Shown here: in pieces, positions 42,989 through 52,934 of the stretch
Position numbering within the stretch: the first letter of the stretch is position 1
How the letters are laid out: each line of letters begins with the position of its first letter
DNA from: Hansschlegelia plantiphila
GTDB taxonomy: Bacteria > Pseudomonadota > Alphaproteobacteria > Rhizobiales > Methylopilaceae
Length of the DNA: 64,000 nucleotides
Reading direction: 5' to 3'
Assembly: GCF_027922265.1 (NCBI RefSeq)
Contig: NZ_BSFI01000006.1
Location: forward strand, 124,001 to 188,000
The notes under the pieces: model-generated
Told to the model about the DNA's origin: nothing
Databases searched by the model: none
Seen by the model: only the letters and a program-made list of their open reading frames with translations
Translations under genes and position numbers: made by a program

Positions 42989-44257
42989 TCAGTTCCGCGA
43001 GACCACGCAGTCGCCGCCGGCGGCGCGCAGGTTGGTGCAGACGGTCGAGGCGTCGGCGCTGGAGCCGAACGGCCCGACCCGGACGCGGTAGTAGGTGCCG
43101 CGATCGGCGACCGTCGCAGGCTGGATCGAGGCCTGATAGCTCCCCAGCACCTGCGGAAATTTCTTCTGCAGGGATGCGTAGGCGTTGCGGGCGTCCTGCT
43201 CGCTCCGCTGCGAGGTGACCTGCACCACGAAGCCGCCGCCTGCGGTCGCGCGGGCCGGCGCGGCGGCGCCGGCGGGCGCCGGAGCGCGCGGGGTCACGGC
43301 CGCCACCTGCTGCGGCTCGGAGCGCTGCGGAGCCGGCTTCGGCGCGGCGGGCTGGACGGGCGCGGCCGGCTTCGACGCCGCCTGAGCGGGCTTGGGAGCG
43401 GCGGCGAGCTTCGGTTCGGCCGGCTTCGGCGCCGGGGCGCGCGGCGCAGGAGCCGCGCCGCCGTCCATGATGCCGTCGTCGAATTCGCTCGAGGCCTGAG
43501 GCTGCCCGGTGCGCGCGAGATCGGCGATCGGATCGGTGGACGGCCTGCCGGCCGAGGCGACCTCGGTCGGAGCGGCGACCGGCGCGTCCGGGCGGATCGT
43601 CATCGTCTTCACGCGCCGAGGCTCGTCGCCCGCCGTCGCAGGGGCCTGCGTGCCGGCGGACGCGGTCCCGCCCGGCAGGATGATGCGCGCGCCATCGGAG
43701 TGCGGAGCGGCCGACGCCGAGGCCGGCAGCTCGACCGGCTCCTCTTCGCGCGAGACCACCTTGGACTTCTGCTGCCCGTCGGCGTCGACGCGGTCATAGA
43801 CCGCCTTGTTCTGCTGGGGCGCCTCGTCCGCATTGTCGGGCACGGTCTTCACGGGATCGGAATCGGCCCTGATCAGCGGCGGCTCGCCGCTGAAGCTGTG
43901 GCCGCCGAACGCCTTGTAGCCCACCGCGCCGACCGCGCCGACGACGGCCACCGCGAGCACGGTGCCCAGCATGACGAGGCCGCCGTTGCGGCCCGACTTC
44001 AGACGCGGCGGGTTCGGCTCGTAATAGAGCGGAGCTCCGTTGTCGTCGTAGCCGTAGGGCTCGTCGGGGTTCGGCGCATAGGCGCGCGGATCGTAGGGGT
44101 GCTCGACCTCGTCGGCGTAGCGCTGCTGGTCGGCGTAATACTGCTGCTCGTCGGCCGTGTAATGCTGGCCCGGACGCAGCGCGTAGTCGTCGTAGCTGGC
44201 GTCGTAGCCGCCCTGCTGTCCGCCGGCCGCGCCGCGCTTGATCGCCTGATTCTGCAT
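42989..44257 (-). CDS. SPOR-domain membrane protein (FtsN-like architecture)
   Basis: A 422-residue protein. The cytoplasmic N-terminus is rich in Tyr, Asp and Gln (YTADEQQYYADQQRYADEVE). One membrane helix (GGLVMLGTVLAVAVVGAVGA) comes near residue 100, then a long Pro/Ala/Lys linker and a C-terminal SPOR domain (GFVVQVTSQRSEQDARNAYA ... TYYRVRVGPFGSSADA). SPOR domains bind denuded peptidoglycan at the septum. It sits between argS and nagZ, a conserved alphaproteobacterial place. A division role is inferred. Confidence 0.9.
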   Translation of the reverse strand: MQNQAIKRGAAGGQQGGYDASYDDYALRPGQHYTADEQQYYADQQRYADEVEHPYDPRAYAPNPDEPYGYDDNGAPLYYEPNPPRLKSGRNGGLVMLGTVLAVAVVGAVGAVGYKAFGGHSFSGEPPLIRADSDPVKTVPDNADEAPQQNKAVYDRVDADGQQKSKVVSREEEPVELPASASAAPHSDGARIILPGGTASAGTQAPATAGDEPRRVKTMTIRPDAPVAAPTEVASAGRPSTDPIADLARTGQPQASSEFDDGIMDGGAAPAPRAPAPKPAEPKLAAAPKPAQAASKPAAPVQPAAPKPAPQRSEPQQVAAVTPRAPAPAGAAAPARATAGGGFVVQVTSQRSEQDARNAYASLQKKFPQVLGSYQASIQPATVADRGTYYRVRVGPFGSSADASTVCTNLRAAGGDCVVSRN

Positions 44258-44332
44258 GTCACCGGTCTCCGCACGTCTCTCGACCGACGGGCGGGACGCA
44301 AGGACCGTCGGTCCTCGACGGCGCCTGACGCC

Positions 44333-46069
44333 TCACCGCATCTCGTCGGGAGCCGTGACCCCCAAAATACCGAGTCCCGAGCTGAGCACCAATACGAGGG
44401 CTCTCACCAGGGCCAATCGGGCATGCGACGACAATGGATTGTTTTCCATAATGAACCGTAAATCGGGCGAATCCTTGCCGCGGTTCCAGTGGGCGTGGAA
44501 TTCGCTCGCGAGCTCGTGGAGGAAGAACGCGATGCGGTGCGGCTGGCGCGCCGCCGCGGCCTGTTCGACCGCCCGCGGCCAGGCCGCGATCTTGCGGACG
44601 AGCGCGAGTTCGCCTGGATCGCCGAGCTGGGAGAAGTCGGTCGCAGCCGTCGGCTCTCCGTGCATCTCGAGGCCCTTGCGCAGGATCGACTGCATCCGGG
44701 CGTGCGCGTACTGGACGTAGAACACGGGGTTGTCGCGCGACTGCTCGGTCACTTTCGCGAAATCGAAGTCGAGCACGGCGTCGTTCGAGCGGAACAGCAT
44801 CATGAAGCGCACCGCGTCGCGGCCGACCTCGTCGACCACGTCACGCAGCGTCACGAAGTCGCCCGCGCGCTTCGACATCCGCACTGGCTCCCCGGCCCGG
44901 AACAGCCGCACCAGCTGGCAGAGCTCGACGCTGACCTTGGCCTCGCCGCCCGAAAGCGCCCGGCCGACGGCCTGAAGCCGCTTCACGTAGCCGCCGTGGT
45001 CGGCGCCCAGCACGAACACCATCTCGGAGAAGCCGCGCTCGAACTTCGAGCGGAAATAGGCGACGTCGGCCGCGAAGTAGGTGTAGGAGCCGTCCGACTT
45101 CATCAGCGGCCGGTCGACGTCGTCGCCGAAATCGGTCGCGCGGAACAGCGTCTGCTCGCGCTCCTCCCAGTCGTCCGGCAGTTCGCCCTTGGGCGGCGCG
45201 AGCACGCCCTCATAGACCAGGCCCTGCTTGCGCAGGTCCTCGACCGCCTGGACGATCAGGCCGCCCTGCCCGTGCAGCGTGCGCTCGGAGAAGAACACGT
45301 CGTGCTTGATGTTGAGGGCCGCGAGATCGTCCCGGATCATCGCCATCATGGCGTCGATCGTGGCGTCGCGGACCAGCGGCAGCCATTCGGCCTCCGGCAT
45401 CGCCTTCAGCGCCGGCCCGTGCTCGGCCGCAAGCTTCGCGCCGATCGGCTTGAGGTAATCGCCGGGATAGAGGCCGTCGGGAATCGCGCCGATGTCCTCG
45501 CCGAGCGCCTCGCGGTAACGGAGAAACGCGGAACGGGCGAGCACGTCCACCTGGGCGCCGGCGTCGTTGATGTAATATTCGCGCGTGACATCGTCGCCGG
45601 CGAAGGCGAGCAGGTTGGCGAGCGAATCGCCGAACACCGCGCCGCGGCAATGACCGACATGCATCGGGCCGGTCGGATTGGCCGAGACGTATTCGACGTT
45701 GACCTTCGCGCCGCTCGCGGCCATCCGCCCGTAATCGGCGCCGGCCTCGAGCGCGGATTGCAGCGCGCGCCGCCAGAAGGCGTCGGTCAGCGTCATGTTC
45801 ACGAAGCCGGGTCCGGCGACCGAGGCCGCCGCCACGTCCGGATCGGCGCCGAGCCGGGCGGCGATCGTCTCGCCGAAGTCGCGGGGCTTGAGGCCGAGCT
45901 CCTTCGACAGCACCATCGCGGCGTTGGTCGCGAGGTCGCCATGGCTCGGATCGCGGGGCGGCTCGACGACGACGCGGGACAGGTCGGGCAGGCGCCCGAT
46001 CGCGCCTTCGGCTGCTAGCGCCTCGAGGATCGAGCGCAGGCGCGCGGCGAAATCGGCGAAGACGTTCAT
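44333..46069 (-). CDS. argS: ArgS, arginyl-tRNA synthetase
   Basis: A 578-residue class I synthetase. The N-terminal Add-1 domain precedes [20 protein letters not shown] with the HIGH-type motif HVGH, then [35 protein letters not shown] and the KMSKS-equivalent [17 protein letters not shown]. The C-terminal DALR anticodon domain ends near residue 560 ([12 protein letters not shown]). It charges tRNA-Arg. It starts 32 bp after the dgt stop. Confidence 0.97.
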   Translation of the reverse strand: MNVFADFAARLRSILEALAAEGAIGRLPDLSRVVVEPPRDPSHGDLATNAAMVLSKELGLKPRDFGETIAARLGADPDVAAASVAGPGFVNMTLTDAFWRRALQSALEAGADYGRMAASGAKVNVEYVSANPTGPMHVGHCRGAVFGDSLANLLAFAGDDVTREYYINDAGAQVDVLARSAFLRYREALGEDIGAIPDGLYPGDYLKPIGAKLAAEHGPALKAMPEAEWLPLVRDATIDAMMAMIRDDLAALNIKHDVFFSERTLHGQGGLIVQAVEDLRKQGLVYEGVLAPPKGELPDDWEEREQTLFRATDFGDDVDRPLMKSDGSYTYFAADVAYFRSKFERGFSEMVFVLGADHGGYVKRLQAVGRALSGGEAKVSVELCQLVRLFRAGEPVRMSKRAGDFVTLRDVVDEVGRDAVRFMMLFRSNDAVLDFDFAKVTEQSRDNPVFYVQYAHARMQSILRKGLEMHGEPTAATDFSQLGDPGELALVRKIAAWPRAVEQAAAARQPHRIAFFLHELASEFHAHWNRGKDSPDLRFIMENNPLSSHARLALVRALVLVLSSGLGILGVTAPDEMR

Positions 46070-46101
46070 GGGATTTCCGGCAACGGCTGAGGGTCCGGCG
46101 G

Positions 46102-47289
46102 CTAACGCAATTCCGGGGTCGCGTCAAACAAACGTCGGTGTTCGGTGAGCGCGTAGCGGTCGGTCATGCCGGCGATGAAGTCGGCGACCGCCCGGGCGTG
46201 GCCGGTCTCGCCGCCGCGGCCGGCCTCCCTCGCCCATTCGGCCGGAAGCGCCGCAGGGTCCGCGAAATACCGGTCGAACAGATCGCTTACGACGCCGGCC
46301 GCTTCCGCCATCACGCGGTCGACCTGGGCGTGGCGGTACATCCGCGCGGTGAGCAGCCGCTTCACCCCGCGCTCCGCCTCGGCAATCGGATCGGAGAACG
46401 CGATCATCGCCCGCCCCGCGCCGCGCACCGCGTCGACGTCGGGCGGCGCCAGGGCGTCGATGCGACCGGCGCTCTCGGCGATCGCATCCTCCACCAGCCG
46501 GGTGATGACGCGGCGGACGACCTCCGGCCCGCGGCGATCCTCGTCGAGGCCGGGATGACGGGCGTCGACCTCGGCCAGGATGTCGGCGAGCAGCGGGTCG
46601 TCGGCGAGTTCGTCGAGCGTGAAGAGGCCCGCCCGCAGACCGTCGTCGATGTCGTGGGCGTCGTAGGCGATGTCGTCGGCGATCGCCGCCGCCTGCGCCT
46701 CCGCGGTGGCGTGCCCCTCCAGCGGCACGCCCGCACGAGCCGTGACCTCCGCCATCGCAGCGCTGGCGGGACGCGGGCCGCCGACCAGCGGGCCATTGTG
46801 CTTGGCGACGCCTTCCAGCGACTCGAAGGTGAGGTTCAGCCCGTCGAACTCGGCGTAGCGCCGCTCGAGCCGCGTCAGGACGCGCAGCGACTGCGCGTTG
46901 TGGTCGAAGCCGCCATAGGCCGCCATCCGCGCGTCGAGCGCCCGCTCTCCGGAATGGCCGAACGGCGCGTGGCCGAGGTCGTGGGCGAGCGCCACGGTCT
47001 CGGCGAGATCCTCGTCGAGGCCGAGCGCCCGAGCGATCGAGCGCGCGATCTGGGCGACCTCGAGCGTATGGGTCAGCCGTGTCCGGAAGTGATCGCCCTC
47101 GTGATAGACGAAGACCTGGGTCTTGTGCTTCAGCCGCCGGAACGCGGTCGAATGCAGCACGCGGTCGCGATCCCGCTGGAACTCGGTCCGGGTCGGGCTC
47201 GACGCCTGCGCCAGCGCCCGTCCGCGGGTCGCCAGAGGATCGGCGGCGTAGCGGGCCCGCGGCCTCATGATCCAGCGCGTGACGTCCAA
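46102..47289 (-). CDS. dgt: Deoxyguanosinetriphosphate triphosphohydrolase-like HD protein
   Basis: A 395-residue HD-domain enzyme with [40 protein letters not shown], the metal centre [20 protein letters not shown], and [20 protein letters not shown]. It hydrolyses dGTP (or other dNTPs) to deoxynucleoside and triphosphate; this short class is usually called dGTPase-like. It is the first gene of the leftward block and is divergent from erpA. Confidence 0.95.
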   Translation of the reverse strand: MDVTRWIMRPRARYAADPLATRGRALAQASSPTRTEFQRDRDRVLHSTAFRRLKHKTQVFVYHEGDHFRTRLTHTLEVAQIARSIARALGLDEDLAETVALAHDLGHAPFGHSGERALDARMAAYGGFDHNAQSLRVLTRLERRYAEFDGLNLTFESLEGVAKHNGPLVGGPRPASAAMAEVTARAGVPLEGHATAEAQAAAIADDIAYDAHDIDDGLRAGLFTLDELADDPLLADILAEVDARHPGLDEDRRGPEVVRRVITRLVEDAIAESAGRIDALAPPDVDAVRGAGRAMIAFSDPIAEAERGVKRLLTARMYRHAQVDRVMAEAAGVVSDLFDRYFADPAALPAEWAREAGRGGETGHARAVADFIAGMTDRYALTEHRRLFDATPELR

Positions 47290-47330
47290 GCCCTCGAACT
47301 CCCTGGCCTAGGCGTTTCGGCCAACCGCCG

Positions 47331-47424
47331 CGTCATGCCCGGCGGAAGCCGGCATCCATGACTTGGATCGTCAAGCGCTCCGGCCTGAACAGAAATCGTG
47401 GATACCCGCGAAGGCGGGCATGAC
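47331..47424. repeat. Family C palindromic repeat between dgt and erpA
   Basis: CGTCATGCCCGGCGGAAGCC...CATGACTTGG and ...GGATACCCGCGAAGGCGGGC then ATGACG form inverted arms around 47331-47424. The arms are diverged from each other but share the CGTCATGCCCG terminus with the other copies. The rest of the 269-bp gap holds only the likely erpA promoter region. Confidence 0.8.
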
Positions 47425-47558
47425 GAAGTGATTCCTCTTGAAGCGCTGTAAGCGCCCCACGTTGACCCCGGCTGCGGCCGTGCTTACCTCTCAAGGCGAA
47501 GAACAGGCAACGGCTCTCCCTGCCGGCCTTTCAAACTTGAAGAGGGTCGCGACCCGCC

Positions 47559-47915
47559 ATGAGCGTCGACGCCATCTCCCCCGTCGAGACCGCCCCCGTG
47601 CTCGTCACCGACCGCGCGGCCGAGCGCATCCGCGAAATTCTCGCCCATGAGAGCTCAGGCTCCATGCTGAGGGTGAGCGTGCTTGGCGGCGGCTGCTCGG
47701 GATTTTCCTACGATTTCGGCTTCGACACCCAGAGCCAGCCGGACGATCTCGTGATCGCCCGCGACGGCGCGACCGTGCTGATAGACGCGGTGTCGCTGCC
47801 GTTCCTCGCGGGCTCGCAGATCGACTTCGTCGACGAGCTGATCGGGGCGTCGTTCAAGATCACCAATCCGAACGCGACGGCCTCCTGCGGCTGCGGGACG
47901 AGCTTCTCCGTCTAA
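47559..47915 (+). CDS. erpA: ErpA/IscA-type iron-sulfur cluster insertion protein
   Basis: A 118-residue A-type carrier with LVTDRAAERIREILAHESSG, the first Cys in VSVLGGGCSGFSYDFGFD, and the C-terminal pair in ATASCGCGTSF. The three Cys residues hold the cluster that is passed to target proteins. The position divergent from dgt with xth to the right is common in Hyphomicrobiales. The start at MSVDAISPVETAPVLV is clear. Confidence 0.93.
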   Translation: MSVDAISPVETAPVLVTDRAAERIREILAHESSGSMLRVSVLGGGCSGFSYDFGFDTQSQPDDLVIARDGATVLIDAVSLPFLAGSQIDFVDELIGASFKITNPNATASCGCGTSFSV

Positions 47916-48221
47916 CGGACGGCCTCGACCCCTGATTCTCTCGGCATACTCGTCATCTCCGCCTGACGGACGGCCGCGCGGCGAGCGTGTCGATCGCCGG
48001 ATTGGCGGCTCCGGGCGCGGCGCATATCGGCAAGGTTGAACCCGACCCGATCTCCCCGGTCGAGGCGGGCTCGCGGCCCGTCGCTGTCCGGCCTCAGGCT
48101 ACAATAGAACTTTTCAATCAAACGACTGGCCACAACCTGCGTCGTTTCGCGCGTGCCGCAAATCGATGTTCGCACTAGAAAAAGCCGCCCGGACAGTCCA
48201 AGTGTCTGTGGCGGCGGATGG
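47916..48221. other. Intergenic stretch between erpA and the MmgR-like RNA
   Basis: About 300 bp with no credible gene. A minus-strand open frame here lacks coding character. The AT-richer segment 48100-48190 may contain the promoter of the small RNA, but no clear -35/-10 pair can be called. Confidence 0.5.
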
Positions 48222-48299
48222 TTTGCGCTTTCCGCCGTTGCCCTCCTAGGGCGTTTCCTCCCTATACTTGGCCGCCCGCCTCGCGGGCGGCCTTTTTTT
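48222..48299 (+). ncRNA. mmgR: MmgR/suhB-type (alpha-r8) small RNA
   Basis: The 3' part shows, in order, a small hairpin GCCCTCCTAGGGC (48238-48250 region), the unpaired core TTTCCTCCCT at 48254-48263, ATACTT, then a strong GC stem with a T7 tail. This order and the exact 10-nt core are the signature of the alphaproteobacterial alpha-r8 family (MmgR in Sinorhizobium meliloti, Rfam suhB), about 77 nt long. In S. meliloti the RNA limits polyhydroxybutyrate storage granules. The 5' end is estimated from the family length, not seen. It lies alone between erpA and xth. Confidence 0.72.
48270..48299 (+). terminator. Rho-independent terminator of the MmgR-like RNA
   Basis: GGCCGCCCGC (48270-48279), loop CTC, GCGGGCGGCC (48283-48292) with a perfect 10-bp stem, followed by seven T residues. 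It ends just before xth and belongs to the small RNA, not to a protein gene. Confidence 0.93.
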
Positions 48300-48338
48300 C
48301 GTCTATGGGCGTAAAAACGCATGGGAGACGCCGCGCAG

Positions 48339-49121
48339 ATGCAGATTGCGACCTGGAACGTCAATTCGGTGAAGTCGCGTCTCGATCTGCTGCTGCGGTG
48401 GCTCGACGAGGCCCGACCCGACCTGGTCTGTCTCCAGGAGATCAAATGCCTGGACGAGGCGTTCCCGACCGCCGCCATCGAGGACGCCGGCTACTCGGTC
48501 GCCGTGCATGGGCAGAAGACCTACAACGGCGTCGCCCTGCTCTCGCGCTTCCCGCTCGAGGACGTCACGCGCGGCCTTCCCGGCGACGAGAGCGACGAGC
48601 AGGCCCGGTACATCGAGGCCGTGGTCTCGACGCCCGGCGGCGCGGTCCGCGTCGGCGGCGTCTACCTCCCGAACGGCAACCCGGTCGACAGCCCGAAATA
48701 CGGCTACAAGCTCGGTTTCATGGAGCGGCTGCGCGCCCATGCGGCGGAGCGGTTGCTGCTGGAGGAGCCGTTCGTGCTGGCGGGCGACTTCAACGTGATC
48801 CCGGAAGCGCGCGACGCCAGACGCCCCGAGGCATGGGTCGGCGACGCGCTCTATCTTCCGGACACCCACGCCGCATGGCGGCGGCTGCTCGCGCTCGGCC
48901 TGACCGACGCGCTGCGCGCCTCGGACGACGAGGGCGGCGTCTATACGTTCTGGGACTACCAGGCGGGCGCCTGGCAGAAGGACAACGGCATCCGCATCGA
49001 CCACCTTCTGCTGTCGCCGCAGGCAGCCGACCGCCTGCTCGGCGTCCGCATCGACAGGCATGTCCGCAGCTGGGAGCGCCCGTCCGACCACGTGCCGGTG
49101 GTGGCCGAGCTCGCCGTGTGA
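48339..49121 (+). CDS. xth: Exodeoxyribonuclease III (AP endonuclease)
   Basis: A 260-residue EEP-superfamily nuclease with MQIATWNVNSVKSRLDLLLR, the metal-binding Glu in DLVCLQEIKCLDEAFP, GVALLSRFPLEDVTRG, FVLAGDFNVIPEARDA (catalytic Asp/Asn) and the final His in WERPSDHVPVVAEL. It cuts abasic sites and degrades 3' ends in base-excision repair. ATG 48339 is preferred because GGGAG lies 9 nt upstream; ATG 48321 is possible. Confidence 0.95.
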   Translation: MQIATWNVNSVKSRLDLLLRWLDEARPDLVCLQEIKCLDEAFPTAAIEDAGYSVAVHGQKTYNGVALLSRFPLEDVTRGLPGDESDEQARYIEAVVSTPGGAVRVGGVYLPNGNPVDSPKYGYKLGFMERLRAHAAERLLLEEPFVLAGDFNVIPEARDARRPEAWVGDALYLPDTHAAWRRLLALGLTDALRASDDEGGVYTFWDYQAGAWQKDNGIRIDHLLLSPQAADRLLGVRIDRHVRSWERPSDHVPVVAELAV

Positions 49122-49238
49122 GAAGCGCCGCCGGGAGGTCCGCGGCGTTTTGTGTCGCCCGGTCGACCAGACGCCGCGCAGGGACGCCCGACCCGGCCCG
49201 TTGAAGCGTTACCGTCATCGACCGGGCGTGGCCTTCCG

Positions 49239-50096
49239 TTGAACTCGCTTCCCCCAAAGCCCCTTCTCACCCGCCGCGGCGCCATCGGCGCGCTCGCCGC
49301 GGCGCCCGCGGCAGTCGCGGTCTCGGCCCCGACGCCCGCGGAGGCGGGTCCGGGGGTCTGCATTCTCGCGCCGCAGGCGGTTGAGGGGCCGTTCTACTTC
49401 GACCCCGCTTTGATGCGCTCCGACATCGCGGAGGGACTGCCCGGCGTGCCTCTGGAGCTGCGGCTGCAACTGATCGAGGCCGCCGATTGCGCGCCGACGC
49501 CCGGCGTTCGCATCGACGTCTGGCACGCCGACGCCGGCGGCCGCTATTCCGGCTACGCCGGGATGGGCGCTCCGGGCGCCGGCCCGTCGACCGGCGAGAC
49601 CTTCATGCGCGGCGCGCAGATTTCGGGGCCGGACGGCGGCGTCACGTTCCGCACGGTCTATCCCGGCTGGTATCGGGGCCGCACGCCGCACATCCACGTC
49701 AAGGCCTTCATAGACGGCCGCAACGTGCTGACGACGCAGCTCTATTTTCCAGACGCGCTCAGCGAATACATCTACGAGAAGGTCGCGGCCTATTCGGGCC
49801 GGGGCTCCACGCGCGACACCACCAACAAGACCGACGGGGTGCTCGCCGACACTCATGACGGCCGGGCGACCTTCGTCTATCTTCGCGAGGAGAGCGACCG
49901 CTATGTCGCGGCGCTGACGATCGCTGTCGATCGCCGCGCGACGCCGCCCGTAGAGCACAGGCCGCCTCCCCCGCCGCCGGGCGATCGCCGGGGCCCTCCG
50001 CGGCCCGGAGACCGTCGCGGGCCGCCGCCCGGCGAAGGCATGGGCGCAGTCAAGGCGCGGCCGTCGGGGCCGCTGGTGCCGGGCGAGCAGTCGTGA
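49239..50096 (+). CDS. Tat-exported intradiol dioxygenase-like protein
   Basis: A protein of about 285 residues. The N-terminus has a twin-arginine signal (LLTRRGAIGALAAAPAAVAV, cleavage near AEA-G). The dioxygenase fold shows EGPFYFDPALMRSDI, VRIDVWHADAGGRYSGYAG and the Fe(III) ligand block TVYPGWYRGRTPHIHVKAF with Tyr and two His. The C-terminus is a Pro/Gly/Arg-rich tail (GDRRGPPRPGDRRGPPPGEG). Typical catechol dioxygenases are cytosolic, so export is unusual and the substrate is unknown. The TTG start at 49239 puts the signal at the N-terminus; an ATG at 49152 adds an unlikely leader. Confidence 0.82.
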   Translation: MNSLPPKPLLTRRGAIGALAAAPAAVAVSAPTPAEAGPGVCILAPQAVEGPFYFDPALMRSDIAEGLPGVPLELRLQLIEAADCAPTPGVRIDVWHADAGGRYSGYAGMGAPGAGPSTGETFMRGAQISGPDGGVTFRTVYPGWYRGRTPHIHVKAFIDGRNVLTTQLYFPDALSEYIYEKVAAYSGRGSTRDTTNKTDGVLADTHDGRATFVYLREESDRYVAALTIAVDRRATPPVEHRPPPPPPGDRRGPPRPGDRRGPPPGEGMGAVKARPSGPLVPGEQS

Positions 50097-50114
50097 AGCC
50101 GCACGTAACCACGA

Positions 50115-50142
50115 CGTCATGCCCGGCGAAGCGGGTATGACG
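50115..50142. repeat. Minimal family C hairpin between the dioxygenase gene and exoR
   Basis: CGTCATGCCCGGCGAAGCGG followed by GTATGACGG is a short palindrome with the same ends as the larger family C elements but no core. It sits between two convergent stop codons and may act as a transcript 3' end. Confidence 0.65.
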
Positions 50143-50145
50143 GCT

Positions 50146-50943
50146 TCAGCGGTCTTTGTTCCACGCGGCGACGTAAGCCTGCGCCGTTTCCTGGTCCTCG
50201 GCCGAGGCCTCAGCCTCCGCCTCCCGGTAGAGGTCGCCGATCCACTTGTCGTTCGGGCCGGCGGCGGCGTTGGCGAGAGTCAGCCACATCAGGCCGCGGG
50301 CGCGCTGGCGCGGCACCTGCAGGCCGTTGAACAGCATGTGGCCGAGCACGGCCTGGGCCTCGCGCTGGCCCTTGTTGGCGGCGAGGCCGAGCCAGCGGGC
50401 CGCCTGCCGCGGATCCTTTTCGCCGTCCGGCCCGTCGATATACATCCGCGCCAGATTGTACTGGGCGTCCGGGTCGCCGAAATACGACGCGGCGTAGGAG
50501 AACATCTCGCGGGCGCGGGCGGCGTCGGGCTTGATCTGGCTGTTCGGGATGCCGTCGAGATAGTAGTTGCCGAGCGCGACGAACGAGTTGGCGACGAAGC
50601 GCGACTGGTCGGTATAGGGCTCGTCGTCGGCGTGGGCGTTGGCGACCTGGGTGAAGTAGTCGAACGCCTTGACGTCGTCGCGGTCGACGCCGTCGCCCTC
50701 GGCGTACATCCGGGCGAGCTTCCACTGGGCCATGGCGTGGCCGAGCCTGGCCGCGTCGAGCAGCGAGGTCACGGCCGCCGCCTTGTCGCCGGCCATGTAG
50801 GCGCGCGCGCCGGTCTGGAAGGCCTGATAGGCGGAGGACTGCTCCTTCTTCGAAGGCGCGCCCTCGAAGGCGCGCGCCCCGCCGGCGGCGAACAGCGTAA
50901 TCCCTACGGCCGCGACCGCGGCGATGCGCTCATACGTCAGCAT
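50146..50943 (-). CDS. exoR: ExoR-like periplasmic Sel1-repeat regulator
   Basis: A 265-residue exported protein. The signal peptide ([18 protein letters not shown]) is followed by Sel1/TPR-like helices: [80 protein letters not shown] and [20 protein letters not shown]. Length and repeat order match ExoR of Sinorhizobium/Agrobacterium, the periplasmic inhibitor of the ExoS-ChvI two-component system controlling exopolysaccharide and motility. The start overlaps the ilvD 3' end by 14 bp. exoS/chvI are not in this window. Confidence 0.82.
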   Translation of the reverse strand: MLTYERIAAVAAVGITLFAAGGARAFEGAPSKKEQSSAYQAFQTGARAYMAGDKAAAVTSLLDAARLGHAMAQWKLARMYAEGDGVDRDDVKAFDYFTQVANAHADDEPYTDQSRFVANSFVALGNYYLDGIPNSQIKPDAARAREMFSYAASYFGDPDAQYNLARMYIDGPDGEKDPRQAARWLGLAANKGQREAQAVLGHMLFNGLQVPRQRARGLMWLTLANAAAGPNDKWIGDLYREAEAEASAEDQETAQAYVAAWNKDR

Positions 50944-52654
50944 AGGCGCGCCGTTCGAACTGACCGCCGGGATGGGTCACGGCGCCATAGCGCGCGGGGC
51001 CGACGCCCTGCCCGTATTTCCAGAGCGCGCCCGAGCCGAAGCCGTTATCGCGCGGTTTCCAGTCCCGCCGCCTGATGTCGAGCTCCTCGTCGGTGAGCGC
51101 GACCTCGATGGTGCCGGCGACGGCGTCGATCGAGATGACGTCGCCGTCGCGGACGAGGCCGATCGGCCCGCCGACCGCGGCCTCCGGACCGACATGGCCG
51201 ATGCAGAAGCCGCGGGTGGCGCCGGAGAAGCGCCCGTCGGTGATCAGCGCGACCTTGTCGCCCATGCCCTGCCCGTAGAGCGCGGCGGTGGTCGAGAGCA
51301 TCTCCCGCATGCCGGGGCCGCCCTTCGGCCCCTCGTAACGGATGACGAGGACCTCACCTTCCCTGAAGGTCTTCGAGGAGACGGCCTCGAAGCATTCCTC
51401 CTCGCTGTCGAAGCAGCGGGCGGGGCCGGAAAACTGCTGGGTCTTCATGCCGGCGACCTTCACGATCGCGCCGTCCGGGGCGAGGTTGCCGCGCAGGCCG
51501 ACCACGCCGCCGGTCTTCGTCAGCGGCTTATTCGCAGGCAGCACGACGTCCTGGTCCGCGTTCCAGCGGACCTTTTCCATGTTTTCGGCGATGGTCCGTC
51601 CGGTGACTGTCAGACAGTCTCCGTGAAGAAAACCATGGTCGAGAAGAGTCTTCATGAGCAGCGGCACGCCGCCAACTTCGAACAGGTCTTTGGCGACATA
51701 ACGGCCGCCCGGCTTCAAGTCCGCCACATATGGGGTGCGCCGGAAGATCTCCGCGACGTCGAACAGGTCGAATTCGATGCCGGCCTCATGCGCCAGCGCC
51801 GGCAGATGCAGAGACGCGTTGGTCGAGCCGCCGGAGGCCGCGACCACCGTCGCAGCGTTCTCCAGCGCCTTTCGGGTGACGATGTCGCGGGGGCGGATGT
51901 TGCGGGCGATCAGCTCCATGATCATCTCGCCGGCCGTCATGCAGAACCGGTCGCGGATCTCGTAAGGCGCGGGCGCGCCCGCCGAATACGGCAGCGCAAG
52001 GCCGATGGCCTCGGACACCGTCGCCATGGTGTTCGCCGTGAACTGGGCGCCGCAGGCGCCGGCCGACGGGCACGCCGCCTGCTCGATCTCGTCGAGGTCC
52101 TCGTCGGACATCGCGTTGACCGAGTGCTTGCCGACCGCCTCGAACACGTCCTGGATGGTGATCGGCTGGCCGCGGAACGAGCCCGGCAGGATCGAGCCGC
52201 CATAGATGAAGATCGACGGCACGTTGAGGCGGACCATCGCCATCATCATGCCCGGCAGCGACTTGTCGCAGCCCGCGAGCCCGACCAGCGCGTCGTAGCA
52301 ATGGCCGCGCATGGTGAGCTCGACCGAGTCCGCGATCACCTCGCGGGAGGCGAGCGAGGACTTCATGCCTTCATGGCCCATCGCGATGCCGTCGGTGACG
52401 GTGATGGTGCAGAACTCGCGCGGCGTGCCGTGCGCGGCCGCGACGCCCTTCTTCACCGCCTGCGCCTGGCGCATCAGCGAGATGTTGCAGGGCGCGGCCT
52501 CGTTCCAGCATGAGGCGACGCCGACCAGCGGCTGATGGATCTGGGCCTTGGTCAGACCCATCGCATAGAGGTAGGAGCGGTGCGGCGCGCGGGACGGGCC
52601 CTCGGTGACGTGCCGGCTCGGAAGCTTCGTCTTATCGAAAACCTGTCCGTCCAT
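50930..52654 (-). CDS. ilvD: IlvD, dihydroxy-acid dehydratase
   Basis: A 574-residue IlvD/Edd enzyme of the [2Fe-2S] type. The cluster and active-site segments are [53 protein letters not shown] and [20 protein letters not shown]. It converts dihydroxy acids to 2-keto acids in branched-chain amino acid and CoA synthesis. ATG 52654 ([16 protein letters not shown]) gives the usual N-terminus. The 280 bp upstream hold no gene; the AT-rich stretch near 52810-52860 is a likely promoter area. Confidence 0.97.
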   Translation of the reverse strand: MDGQVFDKTKLPSRHVTEGPSRAPHRSYLYAMGLTKAQIHQPLVGVASCWNEAAPCNISLMRQAQAVKKGVAAAHGTPREFCTITVTDGIAMGHEGMKSSLASREVIADSVELTMRGHCYDALVGLAGCDKSLPGMMMAMVRLNVPSIFIYGGSILPGSFRGQPITIQDVFEAVGKHSVNAMSDEDLDEIEQAACPSAGACGAQFTANTMATVSEAIGLALPYSAGAPAPYEIRDRFCMTAGEMIMELIARNIRPRDIVTRKALENAATVVAASGGSTNASLHLPALAHEAGIEFDLFDVAEIFRRTPYVADLKPGGRYVAKDLFEVGGVPLLMKTLLDHGFLHGDCLTVTGRTIAENMEKVRWNADQDVVLPANKPLTKTGGVVGLRGNLAPDGAIVKVAGMKTQQFSGPARCFDSEEECFEAVSSKTFREGEVLVIRYEGPKGGPGMREMLSTTAALYGQGMGDKVALITDGRFSGATRGFCIGHVGPEAAVGGPIGLVRDGDVISIDAVAGTIEVALTDEELDIRRRDWKPRDNGFGSGALWKYGQGVGPARYGAVTHPGGQFERRAYADV

Positions 52655-52934
52655 TACCCGCCCAAATCCCCCGGGGCGAAACGCACCCCTTACGTCGCTC
52701 CGGCGAGACTTTCGCGACAACCGAGGCCGGCTTTTTCTTGTGCCGGCCAGAACTGCCCGAACGCGCGCGGCCTGCTGATTTTGGAACGTCCCGGCCCCCC
52801 GGCCCGGCTATTAACCAAGATCGCGATGTCTTTCAGCAGGTTACATTCGTAAGTGTCGGGGCTTTGTGGCGTAATGGCGGCGATTAGCCTCACCGCGCCG
52901 CCCCCGACGACGGGCGACGGCTCATATGTTGCGC

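Noticed and set aside
47912-48478. Minus-strand open frame of 188 codons across the MmgR-like RNA
   Set aside because: It runs through the RNA terminator and into xth and has no homology-like features.
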